A DNA stretch of 39,946 nucleotides, from the NCBI GenBank assembly GCA_017531305.1, contig JAFXLG010000011.1:1-39946 (forward strand). The letters run 5' to 3'. The notes beneath the pieces were generated by a model. It ran no database searches, had not been told where the DNA came from, and worked only from the letters and a program-made list of their open reading frames with translations. Within the stretch, counting starts at the first letter, position 1, and every line of letters starts with the position of its first letter. Below are positions 17,055 to 24,409 of this stretch, in pieces. Made by a program: the position numbers and the translations under genes. Source of the DNA: Alistipes sp. (GTDB taxonomy: Bacteria > Bacteroidota > Bacteroidia > Bacteroidales > Rikenellaceae).

Positions 17055-17957
17055 ATGTCGTCTATTAAAAAAACGAAGGGTACGAGCCTGCTGACCCTCA
17101 TGCGAGAGTATATTCTAATGACTTTGGGTATGTGTATCTACTCGTTTGGTTGGATTGGTTGCGTTTTGCCTGCCAAAAGTACGAGTGGTGCTGCTTCGGG
17201 ACTTGCTATTGTGATCAGTACAGCACTCGAAAATTACGCAGGAATAGATATTAAAATTGGTACAATCGTACTCTTTATTAATGTTGTGCTGCTCATCGCC
17301 GCAGGATTTATCTTAGGATGGAATTTCGGAGTTAAGACCATCTATTGTATCTTGGTTTTGTCGCTCTCGATGAATGTGTGGCAGGGGATTATTCCTGCGG
17401 ATGACTTCCTGCACATTGACCGTCTGCTCTCGATGATTGTCGGAGGTGTGATTACAGGTTTTGGTACTGCTTTGACACTTATGCAGGGTGGATCGGCAGG
17501 AGGAACCGATATCATGGCGATGATTATCAACAAGTTCCACTCGATAAGCTACGGTAGAGTGATCTTCATCCTTGACCTTCTGATTATTGCCTCATCGCTA
17601 ACTGTAGGCTTTAGCATTGATGCTGCCATCTATGGTTACATCATGACTTTGGTCTTTGGTTATACGGTGGATATGATTTTGGCTGGTAACAAGCAATCGA
17701 GTCAGGTTTTTATCATCTCTCCCGAATATAGAGAGATTACACGTCTGCTTAATTCGGAACTCGGACGCGGTGTTACGCTGTTGGAGGCAGAGGGTGGATA
17801 TACCCACAACCAGACCAAGATGATTATGGTCGTATGCAATAATCGTGAGACTCCTACGGTGATGAAATTTGTGCGTCAGGTAGATCCTAATGCATTTATT
17901 ACTGTAGGCTCGGTTATGAGCGTTTATGGTCGAGGTTTTCAGCCTATTAAGTTGTAG
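17055..17957 (+). CDS. YitT family membrane protein with C-terminal DUF2179 domain
   Basis: The 300-residue protein has about six transmembrane helices in the first 210 residues, including the family block LMQGGSAGGTDIMAMIINKF. A cytoplasmic C-terminal DUF2179 domain follows (about 215-295; QSSQVFIISPEYREITRLLNSELGRGVTLLEAEGGY, shown here only as its start and end regions). YitT proteins are common in Firmicutes and Bacteroidota and are of unknown transport function. The N-terminus (LMREYILMTLGMCIYSFGWI) fits the usual start. The GNAT gene follows after 4 nt, suggesting co-transcription. Confidence 0.92.
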   Translation: MSSIKKTKGTSLLTLMREYILMTLGMCIYSFGWIGCVLPAKSTSGAASGLAIVISTALENYAGIDIKIGTIVLFINVVLLIAAGFILGWNFGVKTIYCILVLSLSMNVWQGIIPADDFLHIDRLLSMIVGGVITGFGTALTLMQGGSAGGTDIMAMIINKFHSISYGRVIFILDLLIIASSLTVGFSIDAAIYGYIMTLVFGYTVDMILAGNKQSSQVFIISPEYREITRLLNSELGRGVTLLEAEGGYTHNQTKMIMVVCNNRETPTVMKFVRQVDPNAFITVGSVMSVYGRGFQPIKL

Positions 17958-17961
17958 AGTG

Positions 17962-18411
17962 ATGGGTAAGATTGAGACCTTTTCGCCTCAAAAGGCGGAG
18001 CCATGGCTGGTGAAGTTCGTCAATTGTATGCTCGGTCAGTTGACCTCTAATTTTAGCCCTTTGCAGGAGTCGGAATTGCAGCGATTGCTCGATGCAGAGA
18101 GTAGCACGCTCTATATCATCAGCGTGGATGGAGTGCCAGCAGGAATGCTTACCATGTGTCACTATCACGCCCCTACGGGGTGTAAAGCGTGGGTGGAGGA
18201 TGTTGTGGTAGATGCCGCATACCGAGGTATGGGCTTGGGACGCAGGCTGGTGGAGCATGCTCTTGCTAAGGCTCAGAAACTCTCGCCATGTACGGTGATG
18301 CTCACCTCGTGTCCTTCGCGCATTGAGGCAAATCGACTCTACCAGAGTGTCGGCTTCGAACCCCGTCAGACGAATGTATATCGTTACAAGATAAAATCTG
18401 TTGAGTTTTAG
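17962..18411 (+). CDS. GNAT family N-acetyltransferase
   Basis: About 149 residues from the ATG at 17962. The frame is open to 17926, but that start would overlap yitT, and MGKIETFSPQKAEPW is more plausible. The acetyl-CoA-binding region shows AWVEDVVVDAAYRGMGLGRRLVEHAL, the R-x-x-G-x-G/A motif A of GNAT proteins, and a C-terminal LYQSVGFEPRQTNVYRY. Members acetylate small amines, peptides or protein N-termini; the substrate cannot be told here. It sits 4 nt downstream of the YitT gene. Confidence 0.9.
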   Translation: MGKIETFSPQKAEPWLVKFVNCMLGQLTSNFSPLQESELQRLLDAESSTLYIISVDGVPAGMLTMCHYHAPTGCKAWVEDVVVDAAYRGMGLGRRLVEHALAKAQKLSPCTVMLTSCPSRIEANRLYQSVGFEPRQTNVYRYKIKSVEF

Positions 18412-18484
18412 TTGGTTTTTATATTTTCGAGGGTAATGATTAACTCTTAAATAAGAAAACTTAATATAAGCATAACATAGTTTT

Positions 18485-18527
18485 ATACCGTATAGTATAA
18501 ATATTAGTTCTAAAAGTGCTATCTTTG
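18485..18527 (+). promoter_or_regulatory. pflB promoter region with palindrome
   Basis: A -7 box TATCTTTG lies at 18520-18527, but no -33 TTG is at the usual distance. Instead TATAC-C-GTATA (18484-18494), overlapped by a second GTATA at 18495-18499, occupies the region just upstream. This suggests an activator or repressor site controlling the PFL operon; no known factor is identified. Confidence 0.45.
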
Positions 18528-18568
18528 CGGTCGAAATAGGGAAAGTAATAAATTAATTAGGATAAGTT

Positions 18569-20797
18569 ATGGAAATGTACAAGAATTTTATCGATGGTCT
18601 TTGGAGCAAGGAGATCAATGTTACAAGCTTCGTGCAGACTAACATCACTCCTTACACAGGCGATGCATCATTCCTCGTAGGTCCTACAGAGCGTACCAAG
18701 CATATTTGGGATCTCTGCTTGAAGGCAATCGAGGAGGAGCGTGCCAACAATGGTGTGCGCTCTTTGGACAACAAGACAGTCTCTACCATCACATCTCACA
18801 AGGCAGGTTACATCGACAAGGATCAGGAGCTTATCGTAGGTCTTCAGACCGATGAGCTTTTGAAGCGTTCGATCAAGCCTTTCGGTGGTATCAACGTAGT
18901 ATCGCGTGCTTGCAAGGAGAATGGTGTAGATGTAGATGATAAGGTGAAGGATATCTTTACTCACTACCGCAAGACACACAATGACGGTGTGTTTGATGTT
19001 TATACCGAGGAGATTCGTACATTCCGTTCATTGGGTTTCTTGACTGGTCTGCCAGATAACTATGCTCGTGGTCGTATTATCGGTGACTACCGCCGTTTGG
19101 CACTCTACGGTACTGACCGTTTGATCGAGGCAAAGATGGAGGACTTCAGAAACTTGGTAGGTCCTATGACCGATGCTCGTATCCGTTTGCGTGAGGAGAT
19201 CTCAGAGCAGATCAAGGCTTTGAAGGATATCCGCACTATGGGTGAGTATTACGGTTTGGATCTTAGCCGTCCAGCACACTCAGCTCAGGAGGCTGTACAG
19301 TGGGTTTACATGGCATACTTGGCTGCTGTTAAGGAGCAGGATGGTGCTGCTATGTCATTGGGTAACGTATCTTCGTTCCTTGATATCTATATCGAGTACG
19401 ATTTGGCTAAGGGTAAGATTGATGAGACTTTTGCTCAGGAGCTTATCGACCAGTTCGTGATCAAGTTGCGTATGGTCCGCCACTTGCGTATGCAGTCTTA
19501 CAACGATATCTTTGCAGGTGATCCTACATGGGTTACTGAGGCTATCGGAGGTCGTTTCAACGATGGTCGTACAAAGGTTACCAAGACTTCATTCCGCTTC
19601 TTGCAGACTCTCTACAACCTCGGTCCATCTCCAGAGCCAAACATGACTGTGCTTTGGTCTCCACACTTGCCAGAGGGATTCAAGGAGTTCTGTGCTAAGG
19701 TTTCAGTTGATACAAGCTCTATCCAGTATGAGAACGATGAGTTGATGCGTGAGGTACGTCACTCAGACGACTACGGTATCGCTTGCTGTGTATCATATCA
19801 GGATATCGGTCGCCAGATCCAGTTCTTCGGTGCGCGTACTAACCTTGCTAAGGCTTTGCTTTTGGCTCTTAATGGTGGTCGTTGCGAGAATACAGGTACT
19901 TTGATGATCAAGGGTATCCCAGAACTGAAGAACGATACGCTTAACTTCGAGGAGGTTATGGCAAACTATAAGAAGGTTCTCGCTGAGATCGCACGAGTAT
20001 ATAATGAGGCGATGAACATCATCCACTTCATGCACGATAAGTACTACTACGAGAAGGCTCAGATGGCATTCGTAGATACCGATCCACGTATCAATTTGGC
20101 TTATGGTGTTGCTGGTCTTTCTATCGCACTCGACTCACTCTCTGCTATCCGTTATGCTAAGGTTACAGCACGCCGAAATGAGCAGGGCTTGACCGATGGT
20201 TTCTATGTAGAGGGTGATTACCCATGCTTCGGTAACAACGATGACCGTGTTGACCACTTGGGAGTTGACTTGGTTTACTTCTTCAATGAGGAGTTGAAGA
20301 AGCACCCAGTATATAAGAATGCACGTCCTACACTTTCGTTGCTTACAATCACTTCTAACGTGATGTATGGTAAGAAGACTGGTGCTACACCAGATGGTCG
20401 TGCTGCAGGAGTTGCTTTTGCTCCAGGTGCCAACCCAATGCATGGTCGTGACAAGAGCGGTGCTATCGCTTCACTCTCATCGGTAGCTAAGCTTCGCTAC
20501 CGTGACTCACAGGATGGTATCTCAAATACATTCTCTATCGTGCCTAAGTCTTTGGGTCCAACAGCCGAGGAGCGTGTTGATAACTTGGTTACAATGGTTG
20601 ATGCATATTTCACTAAGGGTGCTCACCACTTGAATGTGAATGTTCTGAACCGTGAGATGTTGGAGGATGCTATGGTTCACCCAGAGAAGTATCCACAGCT
20701 TACAATCCGTGTATCAGGTTACGCTGTAAACTTCACTAAGCTCAGCCGTGAGCATCAGTTGGAGGTTATCAGCCGTAGCTTCCATGAGAGAATGTAA
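18569..20797 (+). CDS. pflB: Formate C-acetyltransferase (pyruvate formate-lyase)
   Basis: The 742-residue protein contains the adjacent catalytic cysteines C406-C407 in [10 protein letters not shown] and the glycyl-radical site Gly717 in RVSGYAVNF near the C-terminus. Both are diagnostic of true PFL rather than of choline or glycerol glycyl-radical enzymes. It cleaves pyruvate with CoA to acetyl-CoA and formate in fermentation and is irreversibly damaged by oxygen. The activating enzyme follows after 1 nt. Codon use is strongly biased towards a small set (for example GGT, CGT, GCT), unlike neighbouring genes, consistent with very high expression. Confidence 0.97.
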   Translation: MEMYKNFIDGLWSKEINVTSFVQTNITPYTGDASFLVGPTERTKHIWDLCLKAIEEERANNGVRSLDNKTVSTITSHKAGYIDKDQELIVGLQTDELLKRSIKPFGGINVVSRACKENGVDVDDKVKDIFTHYRKTHNDGVFDVYTEEIRTFRSLGFLTGLPDNYARGRIIGDYRRLALYGTDRLIEAKMEDFRNLVGPMTDARIRLREEISEQIKALKDIRTMGEYYGLDLSRPAHSAQEAVQWVYMAYLAAVKEQDGAAMSLGNVSSFLDIYIEYDLAKGKIDETFAQELIDQFVIKLRMVRHLRMQSYNDIFAGDPTWVTEAIGGRFNDGRTKVTKTSFRFLQTLYNLGPSPEPNMTVLWSPHLPEGFKEFCAKVSVDTSSIQYENDELMREVRHSDDYGIACCVSYQDIGRQIQFFGARTNLAKALLLALNGGRCENTGTLMIKGIPELKNDTLNFEEVMANYKKVLAEIARVYNEAMNIIHFMHDKYYYEKAQMAFVDTDPRINLAYGVAGLSIALDSLSAIRYAKVTARRNEQGLTDGFYVEGDYPCFGNNDDRVDHLGVDLVYFFNEELKKHPVYKNARPTLSLLTITSNVMYGKKTGATPDGRAAGVAFAPGANPMHGRDKSGAIASLSSVAKLRYRDSQDGISNTFSIVPKSLGPTAEERVDNLVTMVDAYFTKGAHHLNVNVLNREMLEDAMVHPEKYPQLTIRVSGYAVNFTKLSREHQLEVISRSFHERM

Positions 20798-20798
20798 T

Positions 20799-21524
20799 AT
20801 GATTAGAGTACATTCATACGAATCTATGGGGACATATGACGGGCCTGGTCTCAGGCTCGTCATTTTCCTTCAAGGATGTAACTTTAAGTGCCTCTATTGC
20901 GCCAATCCCGATACCATTGCGGCAGGCGAAGGTAAACTCACCGATCCTCAGGAGATTATCCGCATGGCAACCGACCAGCGTCCGTTCTTCGGTAAGAAGG
21001 GCGGTGTAACCTTCTCGGGCGGAGAGCCTACATTTCAGGCTAAGGAGTTGCTGCCTATCGTTAAGGAGCTAAAGTTCCATGGTATACACGTCTGCTTGGA
21101 CTCTAATGGTGGAGTGTGGAATCCTGCTGTGGAGGAGCTTTTGGCGGAGGTTGATCTTGTATTGCTCGATGTCAAGCAGGCATCGTGTCCCAAACATGAG
21201 GCTTTGACAGGTCGTTCAAACGCACAGACTCTGCGTACTGCAGCGTGGTTGGAGAAGCATGGTAAGCCGTTCTGGCTTAGATATGTATTGGTACCAGGGG
21301 TGAGTGATGCTGAGGAGGATATCAGACTCTTGGGTGAGACGCTCGGCAGCTATAAGATGATCCAGCGCGTGGAACTTTTGCCATACCATACGCTTGGAGT
21401 ACATAAGTACGAGGCTATGGGATGGGAGTATAAACTCTCTCATATCAGGGAGAATACTCCAGAGCAGATCGAGCGAGCCGCGAAGATGCTCGGTGAGTAT
21501 TTCGATAATGTCGTAACCAACTAA
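20799..21524 (+). CDS. pflA: Pyruvate formate-lyase activating enzyme (radical SAM)
   Basis: A 241-residue radical SAM enzyme. C27-x3-C31-x2-C34 (CNFKCLYC) binds the 4Fe-4S cluster and TFSGGEPTFQ is the SAM-binding GGE motif. It generates the glycyl radical on PflB. The frame is open back to 20748 within pflB, but the ATG at 20799, 1 nt after the pflB stop, gives the family N-terminus MIRVHSYESMGTYDGPGLR. The lack of an extra ferredoxin insertion fits PflA rather than other glycyl radical activases. Confidence 0.96.
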   Translation: MIRVHSYESMGTYDGPGLRLVIFLQGCNFKCLYCANPDTIAAGEGKLTDPQEIIRMATDQRPFFGKKGGVTFSGGEPTFQAKELLPIVKELKFHGIHVCLDSNGGVWNPAVEELLAEVDLVLLDVKQASCPKHEALTGRSNAQTLRTAAWLEKHGKPFWLRYVLVPGVSDAEEDIRLLGETLGSYKMIQRVELLPYHTLGVHKYEAMGWEYKLSHIRENTPEQIERAAKMLGEYFDNVVTN

Positions 21525-21525
21525 A

Positions 21526-21561
21526 ACAAGAGCTGTCCTAATTCATCTGGACAGCTCTTGT
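21526..21561. terminator. Bidirectional terminator between pflA and sod
   Basis: ACAAGAGCTGTCC (21526-21538) pairs with GGACAGCTCTTGT (21549-21561). A T-run follows on the plus strand; the flanking sequence is also usable on the minus strand, where the convergent SOD gene ends at 21576. Confidence 0.9.
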
Positions 21562-21575
21562 TGTTTTTCACCTTT

Positions 21576-22190
21576 CTATTTACTTTTGTGTATTGCATCA
21601 AATCGTTTGTCGATTATTCGCCAATCCAATACATTCCAAAATGCCTTTATGGCATCGGCTCTTGAGTTGCGATAATCAATGTAGTAGGCGTGTTCCCATA
21701 CGTCTATTGCGAGTAGCGGAAACAATCCTTTGGTAAGTGGATTTTCGGCATTGGGCGTTGTGATGATTTGCAGATTGTACTTATCGTCAGATACAAGCCA
21801 AACCCATCCCGATCCGAATAGCGAGATGGATGCCTCTGTCAGCTTCTCTTTTAGCTTCTCAACGCTCCCAAATTGTTCCTCTATAGCCTTGAGCAGCAAC
21901 CCTTTGGGTTGATGCTGACATTTGTTGGCTGGGGCAAGCTCCGAAAAGTAAAATTCGTGATTCCACACCTGCGCAGCATTGTTGAATAAGGCTCCCTCCG
22001 CCTTAAGAATGATCTCCTCGAGCGTCATGTTGGCATAGGGCGTGCCATCAATCAGAGAGTTGGTCTTGGCAACGTAGCCTGCCAGATGTTTGCCGTGGTG
22101 ATAGTTGATCGTTTCGGCAGAGATGTAAGGCTCTAATTCATTAGCCTCATAGGGGAGTGTCATGAGCGAAAACTTCGCTACAGCACTCAT
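21576..22190 (-). CDS. sodB: Superoxide dismutase, Fe type
   Basis: About 204 residues of the Fe/Mn SOD family. Metal ligands are in NYHHGKHLAGY, VWNHEFYF and DVWEHAYYIDY; NAAQVWNH carries the Gln position typical of Fe or cambialistic enzymes. It removes superoxide in the cytoplasm. The reading frame is open to 22223, and a start there would add a hydrophobic MVTFFIKTFL segment that could act as an export signal. I prefer the ATG at 22190 (MSAVAKFSLMTLPYEANELEP), which resembles cytoplasmic SODs. The alternative start is worth noting because a secreted SOD would change its role. Next to pflBA, an oxygen-sensitive enzyme system. Confidence 0.9.
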   Translation of the reverse strand: MSAVAKFSLMTLPYEANELEPYISAETINYHHGKHLAGYVAKTNSLIDGTPYANMTLEEIILKAEGALFNNAAQVWNHEFYFSELAPANKCQHQPKGLLLKAIEEQFGSVEKLKEKLTEASISLFGSGWVWLVSDDKYNLQIITTPNAENPLTKGLFPLLAIDVWEHAYYIDYRNSRADAIKAFWNVLDWRIIDKRFDAIHKSK

Positions 22191-22293
22191 CATCAAAAAT
22201 GTTTTAATAAAAAATGTAACCATACAATCAAGCCTACAAGCAAATCTGATGCCGATTTTAGGTTTTGCGTGGGTTGTAATCTTTTGTGGAAAT

Positions 22294-22323
22294 TTGGAAA
22301 TTCATAGAATTTTGTTAACTTTG
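22294..22323 (+). promoter_or_regulatory. Promoter of the zeta-kinase pair
   Basis: TTG (22294-22296) and TAACTTTG (22316-22323) are separated by 19 nt, leaving a leader of about 20 nt before the ATG at 22349. Confidence 0.72.
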
Positions 22324-22348
22324 CGTTAACTATTGCGATAAAGCGAGT

Positions 22349-22918
22349 ATGCCGAAACTCTATATCATAGCAGGATGCAACGGTGCAGGTAAGACTACTG
22401 CGTCTTATGCCGTGCTACCTGAGATGTTGGAGTGTACGGAGTTTGTCAATGCGGATGAGATTGCCAAAGGTCTTTCGCCATTCAATCCCTCGAAGGCTTC
22501 TATCGAAGCGGGTCGTCTGATGCGTAAACGTATGGATGCTTTGATGGATGATGGCGCGGATTTTGCTTTTGAGACTACGCTTGCGACTCGTTATTATACA
22601 CGATTTATCCGTATGGCGCAGGAGCGAGGTTATTTTGTTTCGTTGCTCTATTTTTGGTTGCCAACACCTGATCAGGCGGTGGAGCGCGTAGCTCGCCGAG
22701 TGCAGGAAGGTGGTCATAATGTGCCCCCGGAGGTCGTTAGACGCAGGTACTATCGCGGTTTGCGTTACTTGACATCACTTTATACGCCCATCTGTGATTA
22801 TTGGGTGATATACAATAATAGTTCGGTTGACGGCGTTAAGAAAGTGGCGTATGGTACGCGAGACGAGATTAGAGAGGTAGTAGATTCGTTATCATATCGT
22901 ACGATATGCAAAATGTAG
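22349..22918 (+). CDS. Zeta-toxin family P-loop kinase
   Basis: The 189-residue protein has a Walker A motif GCNGAGKT (9-16), followed by EFVNADEIAKGLSPFNP (the zeta-family substrate Asp region), FAFETTLAT and an Arg-rich lid ERVARRVQEGGHNVPPEVVRRRYYRG. Zeta toxins phosphorylate UDP-N-acetylglucosamine and block cell-wall synthesis, but many chromosomal relatives have other or unknown targets. At 189 residues it is a single kinase domain without an N-terminal extension. A small gene overlaps its 3' end and may encode its partner. Toxicity is not shown by sequence. Confidence 0.85.
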   Translation: MPKLYIIAGCNGAGKTTASYAVLPEMLECTEFVNADEIAKGLSPFNPSKASIEAGRLMRKRMDALMDDGADFAFETTLATRYYTRFIRMAQERGYFVSLLYFWLPTPDQAVERVARRVQEGGHNVPPEVVRRRYYRGLRYLTSLYTPICDYWVIYNNSSVDGVKKVAYGTRDEIREVVDSLSYRTICKM

Positions 22919-23079
22919 AGAGTATGAGTGAATTGGAACTTGAGCAGATGCAAGAGAAGATAGATGCCGGAATTCTTTTGACTCAGGAGAGATTGAAGGA
23001 GAAGGTTAAGCGCGAGGATGGCGAATTGGTTGTGATGCGTGATGGTAAGGTTACGCATATTACGGCTGAGGATTTATAG
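22906..23079 (+). CDS. Small protein overlapping the zeta-kinase gene (possible partner)
   Basis: An open frame of 57 codons from ATG 22906, or 51 codons from ATG 22924. The first start overlaps the kinase gene by 13 nt in another frame; the second lies 5 nt after its stop. The product is charged and mostly helical at the N-terminus (MSELELEQMQEKIDAGILL), then ends in a short beta-like tail with ELVVMRDGKVTHITAEDL. I recall similar 50-60-residue proteins paired with zeta-family kinases in Bacteroidales, with the same DGK-hydrophobic-A-x-DL ending. No DNA-binding motif is visible. An antitoxin role is inference from context. Confidence 0.75.
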   Translation: MQNVESMSELELEQMQEKIDAGILLTQERLKEKVKREDGELVVMRDGKVTHITAEDL

Positions 23080-23102
23080 TATAAATGCTTCATATCAAGT
23101 AA

Positions 23103-23139
23103 AATGCCCTGGCAGTCCCGAGTAGGACTGTGGGGCATT
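23103..23139 (+). terminator. Hairpin downstream of the zeta-kinase pair
   Basis: AATGCC (23103-23108) pairs with GGCATT (23134-23139), and CAGTCC (23113-23118) pairs with GGACTG (23125-23130) at the top of the same stem. The following sequence is only moderately T-rich, so it may be a weak terminator or a 3'-end stabiliser. Confidence 0.55.
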
Positions 23140-23184
23140 ATGTGTTTAATAAGAGGTTGCTGAGTGTCCGAAACGCCCAAAGGA

Positions 23185-23220
23185 AAAGGTTGCCGAAACT
23201 TTAAAGTTTTGACAACCTTT
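23185..23220. terminator. Bidirectional terminator between zeta pair and C1 peptidase
   Basis: AAAGGTTG (23185-23192) pairs with CAACCTTT (23213-23220) and inner AAACTTTAAAGTTT (23196-23209) is itself a palindrome. A T-run follows on the plus strand. It lies between convergent genes, the zeta pair and the peptidase gene ending at 23259. Confidence 0.8.
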
Positions 23221-23258
23221 TTGCTTTTAAAGATATTCTTTTTAGTCTGATACTGACT

Positions 23259-24395
23259 CTATTTTAAACCCAACTTCGTTCTGATGGTTTTGGGGATAGA
23301 GTTCTTGTGCACTAAAATCGAGATGGTTTTAGCCTTCACATACTCCTCCGAGAGGTAGTGATAACCTGTACCGTTGCTATCTACTCCCCATGAATTCTTG
23401 GTTTTGTAATATTTCACTCCATCTTGGTCTTTTGCAATACCTGTAATATGCTCCAGATGGTCATCGCTGGTAACAAAAGTCTCGAAACCGTGCTGTCGAC
23501 TCTCCTGAGTTACGCTCTCCTCTTTAGCTTTGGCTTTCAGATCTTTTTGTGACCTCAAGTTCTCTTGGGTGTTAACAGCTACGAAGTGGTGAAATGCATA
23601 CCCTGGCTCGCTGACGTCACCGTCCCATGTTACGGTGTAACCCTCGTTGATGGCATTGTCGATTACCTGCATCATCTCATCGAGTGGCAGATTATACATT
23701 GTGGCATGATCCCAATTGTCGGGCACCTCTACCAAAATCTGCTCGTAGAATGGGTGGTGTGTGAAACTTGTAATCTCCACATAGTCATCAGCATTGAGAC
23801 CCAAAGCCTTTGTGAAGCTCTCTGCGGTGTACTCCTTACCTTGATATGTGAATTTTTCGGGGACTTCGCCCAAATAAGCGTCCAACACACCATTGACAAT
23901 CTCTTCTGGTATTGGCTTCTTCATCTCAACGGCAGTCGAGCTAATAGCCTTAACCCAAGTGCTAAGATCGTTATGATTATGGAGTTTCGAGTCGTAGTTT
24001 ATGCCGTGGTAAGCCTCCTCTGGCATAAGACCTACATTCTTCATTACCCAAATATACATGTGGGCAATACTGCCCTGATCAACATTACCCTTGCCTCGGC
24101 GCAGAATGTTATCTTTTATGCGGCGAATATAGTTGTGGCGCACGATAAACATCTCCGAAAGATCGTGTTCACCTTTGCCCATACGCAGGAGTTCCGACTC
24201 GATGAATGAGTTGGTTGCAAAGCACCAGCATGTACCAGTGCTCGCTTGGTTCTTAACGGGAGTTGCGGGGTTTTCCTTTACGATAGTGAACTCGTATTTA
24301 TATGGCGCGGATGTCGCCTGAGCATCTGATTGTGCTATTGCAACTGCAGAAAAAGCAGTTGTGCAAATTGCTGAAAGCAAAAGATTTAGTCTCAT
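23259..24395 (-). CDS. Secreted C1 cysteine peptidase (PepC/bleomycin hydrolase-like)
   Basis: The 378-residue protein starts with a signal peptide (MRLNLLLSAICTTAFSAVAIAQ). The papain-fold active site is Q50/C56 in NQASTGTCWCFA, His313 in DDHLEHITG and Asn334 in KNSWG, so all three catalytic residues are present. Bleomycin hydrolase/PepC enzymes are aminopeptidases, usually cytoplasmic; Bacteroidales have exported versions such as this one, which presumably trims peptides in the periplasm or outside. It starts 14 nt after the DPP IV-like gene, so both exported peptidases are made together. Confidence 0.9.
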   Translation of the reverse strand: MRLNLLLSAICTTAFSAVAIAQSDAQATSAPYKYEFTIVKENPATPVKNQASTGTCWCFATNSFIESELLRMGKGEHDLSEMFIVRHNYIRRIKDNILRRGKGNVDQGSIAHMYIWVMKNVGLMPEEAYHGINYDSKLHNHNDLSTWVKAISSTAVEMKKPIPEEIVNGVLDAYLGEVPEKFTYQGKEYTAESFTKALGLNADDYVEITSFTHHPFYEQILVEVPDNWDHATMYNLPLDEMMQVIDNAINEGYTVTWDGDVSEPGYAFHHFVAVNTQENLRSQKDLKAKAKEESVTQESRQHGFETFVTSDDHLEHITGIAKDQDGVKYYKTKNSWGVDSNGTGYHYLSEEYVKAKTISILVHKNSIPKTIRTKLGLK

Positions 24396-24409
24396 GTTAA
24401 ACTTGTCGA

